Shown here: positions 1 through 9,170 of the stretch, one piece after another | Numbering within the stretch: the stretch's first letter is position 1 | Layout of the letters: each line of letters opens with the position of its first letter | Notes under the pieces: model-generated | What the model saw: only the letters and a program-made list of their open reading frames with translations | Databases searched by the model: none | What the model was told of the DNA's origin: nothing | Translations under genes and position numbers: made by a program | Assembly (NCBI RefSeq): GCF_000943545.1 | Contig: NZ_JTHP01000010.1 | Coordinates: 1 to 64,000 of the forward strand | Length of the DNA stretch: 64,000 bases | Direction of reading: 5' to 3' | From: Paenibacillus terrae | Lineage (GTDB): Bacteria > Bacillota > Bacilli > Paenibacillales > Paenibacillaceae

Positions 1-72
1 ACACGACGACTAAAATACCACGCCGTTCCCGTGTGTACATCTGCTGCTGTATCAAATGAGAGGTAGAATTAC

Positions 73-1338
73 TCACTGTGATTCTCTCCCCTCAATGTAC
101 TTCAGCTTGTAAAGCAGCCAAATGAAGGGCTCATCCACACGGATCGGACTAACCAGCCCTTGCAGCTTTTGATCTACCGGATTGCTGCCCAAGGCGGAAA
201 CCGCAAAATAGGCCGTGTCTGTAAAATACACATCCATCGTGCCCTTGAACGGCTTATCCACCTTTTCAATAAACCGTCGCACTTCGCCATCAATGTTCGC
301 GAACTCATCCAAATCCATATACTTCCGGTGCTCCATTGGATTAAAAATATTGCTGTTCGTCTTGATGTACGTGCCTTCTTCATCTGCCAGCGCAGTGAGC
401 ATGTCGCTTTTGGTCAGGACAATGGCGGTTGGAATGTCCGTCTTCCCTTTTTCCTGATATGCGATAAAATCACCGAACATCGTAAGTACGACATCACGCG
501 GCTCATCATATTGCGAAACAAACTCGCCCGGCTTGTCGCCGATGTTGATCTTGATACGCTCCCGAATAGAGCGGATTTGCAGCGGATCAACCATAAACAA
601 AATACCCGCCGAGTTTTTAATATGCTGTCCGTGCAGACCCAGATAGTCCTGATCGACCATCCCCTCACCGGCGACATCAAAAAACACCAGCGTCAGTGGC
701 GGCTTTTCCTCATCCTTAAATACAAACTGGAAGATAAAAGGCTCCTGCATCTTTTCCTTCTGTGTAGAGGTCAGCAGATCCCCTCGCTCAAACAAAGGTT
801 CCTCATACATCGTACGAAACTTTCGACTGATCTCCGCATTGAGCGGCATGCAAGCCGCATCAAAATGATCGGCCGTAACATGCTGCAACGTGTGAATCAG
901 GGAGGTCATATAGACGGATTTCCCTGCCTGTGAAGCTCCAATAATCGAAATGATATTACTCGGCACCTTGCCCGCGGTCACAGGCAGCTCGTTATGGCAA
1001 TGCGGACACAATCTGCGACGTGTTAGCTCACCATAGCGATCCGTCAGACCTGTCAGTACATGATCCGAGTACAAACGGTGTTCCTCAGGAACACCAAGGG
1101 GATGAAGAATGGCCTCCATATCATGCACGCTGTCCAAACCAAAGCGCTCCCGGTATTTGTTCAGCAGCTCATCCTCGCCCAAAGCGTAATCCTCGTCATC
1201 CTCACGGTGATGGGAAGCACGGAATACAACTTCCTCCGGGGAAAACTTACTAAAGCAATAAGGGCACACAATATCATAAAATAACGGCCTTGGTGCTGCC
1301 TGCGGCTTTCTTCTGAATAAATTGCTAAGAAAACTCAT
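73..1338 (-). CDS. Zinc-ribbon P-loop GTPase (DO-GTPase2-like)
   Basis: A 421-residue cytosolic protein with no signal peptide or membrane segment. Two CxxC knuckles (C25/C28 and C111/C114) frame a zinc ribbon. A P-loop GASQAGKS follows at 134-141, then a DxxG switch II (DVAG, 221-224) and a TKSD motif at 309-312 in the place of the GTPase NKxD. This order marks a Ras-like/TRAFAC GTPase; from memory it resembles the 'double-GTPase 2' family, which I cannot confirm. It is the last full gene of the six-gene operon with the tubulin-like proteins and has a good AAAGGAGG site before ATG. The GTPase call is firm; the cellular role is unknown. It probably acts as a switch coupled to the tubulin-like pair. 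Confidence 0.8.
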   Translation of the reverse strand: MSFLSNLFRRKPQAAPRPLFYDIVCPYCFSKFSPEEVVFRASHHREDDEDYALGEDELLNKYRERFGLDSVHDMEAILHPLGVPEEHRLYSDHVLTGLTDRYGELTRRRLCPHCHNELPVTAGKVPSNIISIIGASQAGKSVYMTSLIHTLQHVTADHFDAACMPLNAEISRKFRTMYEEPLFERGDLLTSTQKEKMQEPFIFQFVFKDEEKPPLTLVFFDVAGEGMVDQDYLGLHGQHIKNSAGILFMVDPLQIRSIRERIKINIGDKPGEFVSQYDEPRDVVLTMFGDFIAYQEKGKTDIPTAIVLTKSDMLTALADEEGTYIKTNSNIFNPMEHRKYMDLDEFANIDGEVRRFIEKVDKPFKGTMDVYFTDTAYFAVSALGSNPVDQKLQGLVSPIRVDEPFIWLLYKLKYIEGRESQ

Positions 1339-1354
1339 CGGTTGCGGCCTCCTT

Positions 1355-2008
1355 TCATTCAGGGACTAATTCATATACCGTGCCATATTTCTGGCCGTCC
1401 GTAAAAAACAGCCGCACAAATTCATCTCCGCCTACTTCGACAGCGGGCAACACATTCCGTCCCGCGACAAACGGTGCCGTAAACGGGTACAAGGTTCCGT
1501 CTTCCCGGTCCGCCGGATAGCCACCACGCTTTTTCACATAGCAAAGCGCCTCCTGCGGAACAGGAACTTCAGCCGTCACCTGAATCTGCACCGTTTTGCG
1601 GCTGCGAAACCAGCCTTTTTTATGGTGAACCGCATATCTGATTTTAGCTTTACCCGTGCTCAGCTCCAGCCGATTAGCTCCATCCTGCTGACGGATTACA
1701 AAAGTATCTCCGTCCTCCCGCACAGCCGGATACACGGTATACCGCACGCGTCCAATGCCATCGATCCGGTCACGGTAGCTGCCAGCAGCCTTGTACTCCT
1801 CACGTGTAAAGAGCTTAAGGCTTGAAAAAGGCGGCAAGGCTTCGGTATCCTCCTGCCCGTTCACACCCGGATCGGCTAATTGTTTCGCAATATATACCAC
1901 GGCGACTCCTTCCGGCCACTGCCAGCGAAGCACAACCCGGTTGTCGTCAATTTTGTGGTTCAGCTCCGAAATAACAGGATCACCGGGCTGTGCATCCCTA
2001 TACTGCAT
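1355..2008 (-). CDS. Small beta-rich protein of the tubulin/vWA operon (FN3-like)
   Basis: A 217-residue protein without signal peptide or membrane helix. The N-terminal part (NRVVLRWQWPEGV around residues 22-34) has the look of a fibronectin type III strand pattern, and the rest is rich in alternating hydrophobic residues typical of beta sandwiches. The start follows GGGAGG at good spacing, and the gene sits 16 bp from the GTPase and 18 bp from the upstream vWA gene, so it is co-transcribed. No catalytic motif is visible. It may be an adaptor in the complex made by the neighbouring proteins. The domain assignment is by eye only. Confidence 0.65.
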   Translation of the reverse strand: MQYRDAQPGDPVISELNHKIDDNRVVLRWQWPEGVAVVYIAKQLADPGVNGQEDTEALPPFSSLKLFTREEYKAAGSYRDRIDGIGRVRYTVYPAVREDGDTFVIRQQDGANRLELSTGKAKIRYAVHHKKGWFRSRKTVQIQVTAEVPVPQEALCYVKKRGGYPADREDGTLYPFTAPFVAGRNVLPAVEVGGDEFVRLFFTDGQKYGTVYELVPE

Positions 2009-2026
2009 AAGTTCCAGCCTCCCGTT

Positions 2027-3316
2027 CTAAAATCCACTGCTTCGTCGATTACGCGGCGGGCCTTCCGGCGCTCTTGTCCTGCGACCTGATGACGCACCAG
2101 GGTTTCCTCCGCCGGAAGAACGGCGAGTATTTTCCGCAACTGGCAACACGAGCGAAAAGACGGCGATAAGGGCCGCCAATACGAGCGCTGCCACCAAACG
2201 AATCATCAAATCACCGATGGGCGAGCCGGACAGGCCCTTTTCCAAAATAAAGCCAGCAAGCAATCCGGCAGGAATCCCGCCAATCGCGAAATTCCGCGCT
2301 AGAAAACGGTTATCGAACATCAGTCCGAGTGCCAATCCCAGCAGTACTCCAATAATTACCAGTGCAGTTACACGGTAAATGGCAAAATACAGACTGTCGG
2401 CATACTCACCTGTTCGCTCCGTTACCAGAGTACGATCGCCGATTTTGTCATAAATTTTACCGAACGCCTGCGTAAGGCCTTGCGCATTCGCCACATTGAA
2501 GTAAGTTCCACCCGTCATTTGGGCAATATTTTGCAATAATGCTATACCATCAGATTCAGCGAGCTTCAGACCGATTGTATTAATCGGAATCTGCCGGGCG
2601 ATGTAAGGAGCCAATGCCGTCTGAGTATCCAGCCTACTAAAGCCGTCAGACAGCATAATAACGAGAGAGCCCTTTTCCGCATTACCCTGAGTTTCGATTT
2701 CTTTGATGGTTTCATCCAAAGCAAGACCGATTTCTGTGCCGCCTGTCATTAAGGTCTGCATGCTGTCGATCTTGGCATAAACGGCTTGCTTCTCCGCATC
2801 TGTGCCAATCGGGGTAAACGGCTGAACCAACTGCGCAGTGGACTCAAAGGAAACGATGGCTACCCGCTTGTCTCCATCCATTTGACCAATTAGACTCTTG
2901 GCGGCTGTCAGACGTTCATTGTCGGGATCTGTTTGCTGCATACTCCCGGAATTATCAATGACGAGCACGAGATCCTGTACACTTTTGCGACCTTCGGGGT
3001 TTACCTGGTAGCCCAGCTCCAGCAGCAGCCCTGCCACGAACAGCATCACCAGCGTAGCAGGGACCAGCAGCTTCCAGGACAACCCGGAGTACCGCTGCCG
3101 CCATGATGGCCCGTTCAGTTGTGGCGAAATCCATTCGCCGATAAGGCATCCCAGGCCAATACATAGCGCCATGATGCCAAAATACAGCCCAACCACGATG
3201 ATATGCGGCCAGTGGCCTATCAGTTTGTTAAGAATCAGCTCTCCAATGATGAAGCCCACTACGGCGCCCAGCAAGCCGAACAGCAGCAGGAGAACATTAA
3301 ATTTACGCTGCTTCAT
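2027..3316 (-). CDS. Multi-pass membrane protein with vWA domain
   Basis: A 429-residue protein with three predicted N-terminal membrane helices (about 8-28, 38-60, 84-102), then a von Willebrand A domain beginning VLVIDNSGSM, whose DxSxS MIDAS motif is at 121-125. More hydrophobic helices follow from about 315 to 390, and the tail is Arg/Gly/Ser/Pro-rich. Three N-terminal helices with a positive inside loop place the vWA domain outside the membrane. It lies in the operon between the loop-less tubulin-like gene and the beta-rich gene. vWA domains bind metal and protein ligands, so a surface receptor or scaffold role is likely. Domain call firm, function unknown. Confidence 0.82.
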   Translation of the reverse strand: MKQRKFNVLLLLFGLLGAVVGFIIGELILNKLIGHWPHIIVVGLYFGIMALCIGLGCLIGEWISPQLNGPSWRQRYSGLSWKLLVPATLVMLFVAGLLLELGYQVNPEGRKSVQDLVLVIDNSGSMQQTDPDNERLTAAKSLIGQMDGDKRVAIVSFESTAQLVQPFTPIGTDAEKQAVYAKIDSMQTLMTGGTEIGLALDETIKEIETQGNAEKGSLVIMLSDGFSRLDTQTALAPYIARQIPINTIGLKLAESDGIALLQNIAQMTGGTYFNVANAQGLTQAFGKIYDKIGDRTLVTERTGEYADSLYFAIYRVTALVIIGVLLGLALGLMFDNRFLARNFAIGGIPAGLLAGFILEKGLSGSPIGDLMIRLVAALVLAALIAVFSLVLPVAENTRRSSGGGNPGASSGRRTRAPEGPPRNRRSSGF

Positions 3317-3386
3317 AAGAATCGTTGCTTCCTTCCATAATTAAAGTAGGAGGAATTTGCAAATTCCTCGTAGGATTACCATGTTG

Positions 3387-5753
3387 CTACCGCAGTTCCG
3401 GCAGCCGATCCGCGTTGATCCCGTGAAACACGAAACCATTCGCGATATATGTCTCATAATACGTCTTGCCGTTGCGGTAGACCATCAGATCCTCCAGATG
3501 GAAACCACCCATCAAATGAAGCTTTTCTACCCCGCTGCTGCGACGCTCATGCACAAACCCCAGCTTGTAAATGCGCGAGGTAATATCCACATCCAGCGCA
3601 TAAGGAAGAAATTCGCCTTCGTAGTCACCAAAGAAATACTTTTCCTCATACCGATGCTCATGAGTGTAATCCAGCAAACGTACGTTAATACCGCCGTTTT
3701 CCTCCAGCGTTTGGTACAGTTTTTTAAACAGCTCATCCTTTGGAACGACCAGCCGATTTTCATAGGCAGCAGCCACATTCGCCCGCCGCAGCAATTCTTC
3801 CTCGAATGTCTGGTTAAACGGTTGTGCGCTGAGGATCAGGGTGCGGCAAGTCTGTGTGAGCCGATCCACCAGCTTTGACGGACCTCCATCCAGCAAATTG
3901 GACACAGGACCCATATGCCGGGTATCAAAGAATACAGCTTTTCCCCGCTTGGTCTCCAGCTCACGCATGACATCTTCCGTCACACGCTCATAGTACTCAA
4001 ACAGGTTTTGACCTGTATAGCTGTCAGCCTGACGGACGCTGTCCGTTGCAGCCTGATGCAGATCACGCTCCAGATTGGCAAGCTGTACAGTAATATGCTT
4101 CGCCTGCATATGCCATTTTTCAAGAGCCAGCTCATAACGGCGAAGTAGCTCCAGATCCGTTTGAATCCGCAGCATGTTCAGCTTGTGCCCATAGACCGTC
4201 TCGGTCAGGTAACGGATAAAGCTGCGCACATTATGTTTATCCATCAGCGGCAATCGTTGAAAGGGCTGGTCTTCCACTCGTCCGCTATACAGGGCATCCA
4301 GCTCAGCAGCGCTGATCTGCAAGTCATTGGACGTATCTCGAATCAGTCCTCGAATGGCGGTAAGCACATTCCCGGTCTTATTCTCATCCGTCCAGTCCGT
4401 AAGCTCGAACAAACCGATCTCGGGGTGCTCCTTGGCCGATTCGTTCACAGCCGTTTGCAGACGTAATTCCGCCTGAAAATCCCCCAACCGTTTGTGTACG
4501 ATCCGTTCACAATTATCGCGAAAAAAGGCTTCACAGCCCTGTCCGAACAAGGCTTCCTCCGCCTCGCGCAGTGTCATTCGCTTTAACGAGCCGTAGCTGG
4601 CTCCGCTGGTCATTAAAGCGCTCATGTCCGTAATGGCCTCATTACCAGGAACGAGGTCATTTCGTGTACGGCTGCGCTCGGCAGCATCCAAACCGAAATA
4701 ATCCAGCTTATCGCGTATATCCCATTCCTGCTCTGTTCTCATACGCGCCAGCAGTTTCACATAAAAGTGATGCAGCACCGTAAGCGCAATCGACTCATTA
4801 GGGCGCTTGACCCGGGAAAATCCAGCCGACACATAGCCCTGCCGCCCGGATTCCGTCATAATGTTGTTTTTAAACGATGTATTGTTATACCCCCCATCCT
4901 GTGACCGATAGGAATCTTCCGCCTGATAACGGTTTTTGAGAAGCTGAATATGGCAAATGATGTCACAGCTCTCTCGCAGGCTATTCGGCACCGTTACACC
5001 GCGTTCGTTCTTGTCGGACAGCACATAGACGAGATCGAACAACGGCGACGGAGCATGAGATACTGGAATGGTCAGTTTGTCCTCAGTCATATGCAGTGGC
5101 GCCGTGAACGTATAATCCGGACTTTGGATATAGTCCAGTTCTCGCATAAAAGCGACTGATGCTGCGCTGCTATAGCCAAATTGGGCTGTCTGATCGCTTT
5201 CGCTGACCAATACGTACAAATCCATCTGTACCGACTTAAAGGACTGCGCAAAAATGTATTCCGCCAACAACGTAATCTCGGGAACCAATACATTCATGGG
5301 ATCGTCGGCTGTCGTCAGGATCGACAAATGGACACGCTCGAACGAGGAATACAAGCGACCGTAATCCGCCAAGTGCCCACTAGCCCGGCGCAACGCGGCG
5401 TTAAGCTCAATCAATTGCGATTCATGTGTATAAAAAGCCTGATGCAAATCACGGCGTCCGGTTTTGTGGCTGCTTTCCTCCGGTACCGCTACTGTATGGG
5501 CAATGACATCCATCGAACGGTCAACAGCGGCATGATCCTCCTGCGAGCGGATGTGGATGTACGTTACCCCTGTACTGTTATCCCACTTGGTCCGGTTGAT
5601 ATCTGCAATGGTGTTCATCGCCGGGCCCATACGGTCACCGATAAAAAGAAACACGGACGGGAAATGGATGCTGCTGCGTCCATCCCCGCTACCGATGAAT
5701 TGATCCTCTGCGACTGCATAGTCAGCCGCATAACGTAACAGCTGCTCTCTCAT
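3387..5753 (-). CDS. Degenerate tubulin-like protein lacking the nucleotide loop
   Basis: A 788-residue soluble protein that I would first have called hypothetical. By eye it aligns with the gene just upstream: AFMRELDY (201-208) matches AALKELDY (251-258) of the neighbour, and FDLVYVLSDKNERG (239-252) matches FNLCHLISATNTEG (286-299). The N-terminal strand FLFIGDRMGPAMNTI sits where the neighbour has LIIGLGGTGIDALL. The region expected to carry GGTGSGT instead reads ILTTADDPMNVLVPEI (145-160), so nucleotide binding is probably lost. Its start lies 3 bp after the upstream stop with a weak ribosome site, which suggests translational coupling. A fixed 1:1 partner of the active tubulin-like protein is the simplest reading (inference). 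Confidence 0.7.
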   Translation of the reverse strand: MREQLLRYAADYAVAEDQFIGSGDGRSSIHFPSVFLFIGDRMGPAMNTIADINRTKWDNSTGVTYIHIRSQEDHAAVDRSMDVIAHTVAVPEESSHKTGRRDLHQAFYTHESQLIELNAALRRASGHLADYGRLYSSFERVHLSILTTADDPMNVLVPEITLLAEYIFAQSFKSVQMDLYVLVSESDQTAQFGYSSAASVAFMRELDYIQSPDYTFTAPLHMTEDKLTIPVSHAPSPLFDLVYVLSDKNERGVTVPNSLRESCDIICHIQLLKNRYQAEDSYRSQDGGYNNTSFKNNIMTESGRQGYVSAGFSRVKRPNESIALTVLHHFYVKLLARMRTEQEWDIRDKLDYFGLDAAERSRTRNDLVPGNEAITDMSALMTSGASYGSLKRMTLREAEEALFGQGCEAFFRDNCERIVHKRLGDFQAELRLQTAVNESAKEHPEIGLFELTDWTDENKTGNVLTAIRGLIRDTSNDLQISAAELDALYSGRVEDQPFQRLPLMDKHNVRSFIRYLTETVYGHKLNMLRIQTDLELLRRYELALEKWHMQAKHITVQLANLERDLHQAATDSVRQADSYTGQNLFEYYERVTEDVMRELETKRGKAVFFDTRHMGPVSNLLDGGPSKLVDRLTQTCRTLILSAQPFNQTFEEELLRRANVAAAYENRLVVPKDELFKKLYQTLEENGGINVRLLDYTHEHRYEEKYFFGDYEGEFLPYALDVDITSRIYKLGFVHERRSSGVEKLHLMGGFHLEDLMVYRNGKTYYETYIANGFVFHGINADRLPELR

Positions 5754-5756
5754 ACT

Positions 5757-8700
5757 TTACTTCAACTTTCTGCGGATATCGTTTAGTTTCCCGGACATTT
5801 GAGCGTAGAACGCATAGAGTTCCGCTCCGTTAGCCAGCTCCACCTTTTCATATTCCAATTGATTCCGGGCTTCCATGTAGGTTGCAGCCAGTTCATCCAG
5901 CTTCGCCAAGAGCGGCGTAATATCCTCGGACGAAGTCAGGACAGCATCACGACGATCCGCCTTACGCATCAGGGCTGCATATTTCTTCTCTTCCAGACCA
6001 CGGAAGTTCGTAAACACTTCAAACTCCACGTAATTACGGCTTTTCATGACATTGGCAAACGGCTCCCAAGCCTCTTCCTCTTCATCACGGTCATAGACAT
6101 ACAAAGCACCTTTCTTCGTAATCGTGTCGGTATAGAGTGCCTGAATGAACTGATCCAGCCATTTTTCCTCATCCTGATATTTGCCCAGCAAGGCTTCCAG
6201 CTCAGCGGCCTTCGCTTCAATTTGAGTATATTTCGTCAGCTCTTCACGAACCACCTGCGTTAACTCCGGTGAACGGATTAGATTTTCCTTCGCCATCTCT
6301 TCATTGATGCTGCCAAAGATGTCCTTGCTTCCCGCCTGTTCCAGCCCTTCAGCCAGCAGACGTTTCAGCTCGGACCACGCTCTCTTCACCTCACCCAGAT
6401 TCGGCTTGGATTCTTGCAAACGCATATCGTAGCCTGCCAGCAGGCCATTCAGATCCAGCGCACGTGAACGCAGCACAGTAAAGCGGCTGCTCGTATTCTG
6501 GTCAACATCCTTCTCACGGATCACGCCAAGGGACTTGGCACGGTCGAAGTCGTTACGAATGCGGGCATTGTAAGCTTGCACACGCGAATTGACATACGTT
6601 TCTCCCCACGATTTTTCAGGAATCGGTGACGGCAGATTCGTCCAGTTATTCTGGCCTGTTTGCACTAGATGGCGGCCAATACCTTCGCGGTCGAGAATCG
6701 TTTTTTCATAGCTTTCTTCATACACCTTGAGCGGCGTATAAACAAACAACGGCACACCATTACGCGTATTGAGCCAGAAAATCCGGTTACGGACTTCGCT
6801 CTCTTTAATTGTAAAGTGTGATTTACCAATTGCATTATTTTGATAATTGCGAACGCCTTTCAGGATATTAGGCGACTGCACCGGAACCGAGACGAAGCCC
6901 CATGACGGGAAGTACAGGTTACCAGAGCTATTGCTCAGATGGAACACAGGCACAGCTTCTTCATCCAGCTTGCTTGCAATATAGCGCTCCACGAATTTTT
7001 CAATAGCCTCATCCTGCCCGTATTTCATCACGAGGAAATCCTCCATCGAACGGGTAATCAGATCACCGAACTTGTCGGTCAGGAAGTTGGAGATGGAACT
7101 AATGATGTCGATATCCTGATCCTTCACCCATTGATCCGAATTTTCCAGCAGCTCTTGAGCAAAATCACGAATCAGATCATCACCATCACGCTTATCCAGC
7201 AACTTGGTTACGACTTCGGAAATATCCGGTACACTGACCAAATTCCAATAGTACGTCTTGTTGCCTCTGTGATCGGACTGCTCCTCGCCGTTGATCAGCA
7301 GATCGCCATTCTTCTCGAAAATCGCGCTCAGCGCGTTCAAAATTTCAGTAAATACATTATAAATGCGGCTGTTTTCCTTATTCAGCAGATCATACAGGTC
7401 TTCATAAAATTCAATAAGTTGCTCTGTACGCTCCACATCGGCCCGAAGCCAGTATTCATTGATTTTCGCTTCAATGTACGCATTTTTCTTTTTATCCTTG
7501 GACACGAATGCGCTCTTGGCATCGCCCAGCTTTTCACCCGCCTGTTCACGCGCCCATTCAATATCCGTAGGGATACGATGCAGTGATTCACGCAACGTCT
7601 CAATGTACGAAAGCAGCATTTTCAGCAAGCTAAAGCCTTTTTCCGTATAAATCATACGGGATACATAGAACGGCCCTTGCTCGGGATGCAGGAACATCCG
7701 GCGAATTTGGTCGGTAAACTGCCCGGTAATTTCACCCGGAAGCTGCTTCTTCGCCTTGATATATTCCTCACGCGCACGTGTCAGGAAGGTCTGCTCCAAC
7801 TCGGTATCCATATTCACAACTTGCATTTTGACTACATTGTTGTAGCTTAATCGTTCACTGTTTTCAAAGCCCGGCAGCGGCTCGGGTACACGTGATTCGA
7901 AGTTTTTGATCATGCTATCGAGATCGACACCCAGCTTGCGAGCAAACTTCTCGACATCCTCTTGATTCGGCGATTGCTCGAACATTTTGGACATTTTGCC
8001 AAACATCCGGAAGGCCAGATATGTTGTCATTTCCTCCATCGGCAGTACCGCTGAGGAAGCCCCGATAATATTGTAATCGTAGTTGGCAGGATATGCCTTG
8101 TTCATTTGTGCAATATTGGTACGAATGTTGCTGATATAGTCATGAATGGCAAACTCTTCGCCCGATTGCTTTTCCTCACTCGCCATAAAGTTGGTGATGT
8201 TCTCGGCGGTGACATTCATGCAGTAATCATAGGCATTTTCCAGTAGCTTGCCTTCTGTATTCGTCGCTGAAATGAGATGACATAGATTAAATGGCGGCAA
8301 CGGTGAATTTACGGTCAAAATGTTGCCATACTGCTGTTTGAACCGTTCACTGCGGCTGTCCACATTCATCCAGTAATCCAGCTCTTTAAGCGCAGCATAG
8401 CCGTTCTTTTTAATATATTCACGTGTATGCTCGCTCAAGCTTTTGTTCGCCAGATTAATGTCCGGCGTAAACAGATAACCGAGTGTGTTCACGCGGTCTA
8501 CACCTGCGGAGCCGTAATCGCGCTCAATAATCCCACGGACGATATACGAGATATCGAGGAAGGTACCGCTCCCCGTACCGCCGGACAAACCAGACAGCAG
8601 GAACACCATCAGCTTCTTATTGGTGCCTTCAGACAGGGTTTTGATTTTCTTATCAATGCTTTGCACGACTTGATTGATTTTGGTGAACAGCAGCAAACGT

Positions 8701-9146
8701 CCAGCCTGACGCACCCCTGCGGCCCCGTTCATGCCATCGGTAATGCTCAGCTCGGGTGATAGCCAATCCGTAATATATGGCTCCAAAATGCTGCGGTTTT
8801 GCAGCAAACCACCGATTTCCGCATTGGAAAGCAGAACAAACTCGTTGATCGGGTCCAGCCCAATCCCTTTATATTTTTTGTTACGATCCTGTTCATTTGT
8901 TTCAAAAGCAAGAAATTCTACGTTGTCCGGCTTCTCGCTTTTTTTCTTGGAAATCGGATCTGCTGGCAGCTTGAATCTGCGGTTAATCTGATATTTCAAG
9001 CGGAGGAGGGCATCAATACCCGTCCCTCCGAGTCCGATAATCAAAATGGGATTATCAATGGTATCAACCCTGATTTTATCGCTTACGATCCCTCCGCCGA
9101 GTGATACGTCTAATTGCTGGATATGCTCTCTAACTACTGGTTTCAT
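5757..9146 (-). CDS. Tubulin-like nucleotide-binding protein (Tubulin_2 type)
   Basis: A large soluble protein of 1129 residues. The N-terminal strand and glycine loop ILIIGLGGTGIDALL (34-48) and the tubulin/FtsZ-type signature GGTGSGT (189-195) mark a tubulin-like NTPase of the 'tubulin like' family often seen with vWA genes. The C-terminal two thirds is long and helical, far larger than FtsZ (about 380 residues), with charged coiled-coil-like stretches near 900-1129. It has a near-perfect AGGAGGTC site before ATG. It follows the secreted vWA gene by 24 bp. It is likely to bind GTP and perhaps assemble; polymerisation is not shown by sequence. Confidence 0.88.
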   Translation of the reverse strand: MKPVVREHIQQLDVSLGGGIVSDKIRVDTIDNPILIIGLGGTGIDALLRLKYQINRRFKLPADPISKKKSEKPDNVEFLAFETNEQDRNKKYKGIGLDPINEFVLLSNAEIGGLLQNRSILEPYITDWLSPELSITDGMNGAAGVRQAGRLLLFTKINQVVQSIDKKIKTLSEGTNKKLMVFLLSGLSGGTGSGTFLDISYIVRGIIERDYGSAGVDRVNTLGYLFTPDINLANKSLSEHTREYIKKNGYAALKELDYWMNVDSRSERFKQQYGNILTVNSPLPPFNLCHLISATNTEGKLLENAYDYCMNVTAENITNFMASEEKQSGEEFAIHDYISNIRTNIAQMNKAYPANYDYNIIGASSAVLPMEEMTTYLAFRMFGKMSKMFEQSPNQEDVEKFARKLGVDLDSMIKNFESRVPEPLPGFENSERLSYNNVVKMQVVNMDTELEQTFLTRAREEYIKAKKQLPGEITGQFTDQIRRMFLHPEQGPFYVSRMIYTEKGFSLLKMLLSYIETLRESLHRIPTDIEWAREQAGEKLGDAKSAFVSKDKKKNAYIEAKINEYWLRADVERTEQLIEFYEDLYDLLNKENSRIYNVFTEILNALSAIFEKNGDLLINGEEQSDHRGNKTYYWNLVSVPDISEVVTKLLDKRDGDDLIRDFAQELLENSDQWVKDQDIDIISSISNFLTDKFGDLITRSMEDFLVMKYGQDEAIEKFVERYIASKLDEEAVPVFHLSNSSGNLYFPSWGFVSVPVQSPNILKGVRNYQNNAIGKSHFTIKESEVRNRIFWLNTRNGVPLFVYTPLKVYEESYEKTILDREGIGRHLVQTGQNNWTNLPSPIPEKSWGETYVNSRVQAYNARIRNDFDRAKSLGVIREKDVDQNTSSRFTVLRSRALDLNGLLAGYDMRLQESKPNLGEVKRAWSELKRLLAEGLEQAGSKDIFGSINEEMAKENLIRSPELTQVVREELTKYTQIEAKAAELEALLGKYQDEEKWLDQFIQALYTDTITKKGALYVYDRDEEEEAWEPFANVMKSRNYVEFEVFTNFRGLEEKKYAALMRKADRRDAVLTSSEDITPLLAKLDELAATYMEARNQLEYEKVELANGAELYAFYAQMSGKLNDIRRKLK

Positions 9147-9170
9147 AGATTTGACCTCCTAAGGGTTCGT

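Noticed and set aside
1..72. Start of a further operon gene on the minus strand
   Set aside because: An ATG at about 40 opens a frame to the edge but has no clear ribosome site, and 13 codons are too few to judge.
160..933. 257-codon plus-strand frame opposite the GTPase gene
   Set aside because: Shadow of the GTPase gene; low-complexity translation with no recognisable motif or ribosome site.
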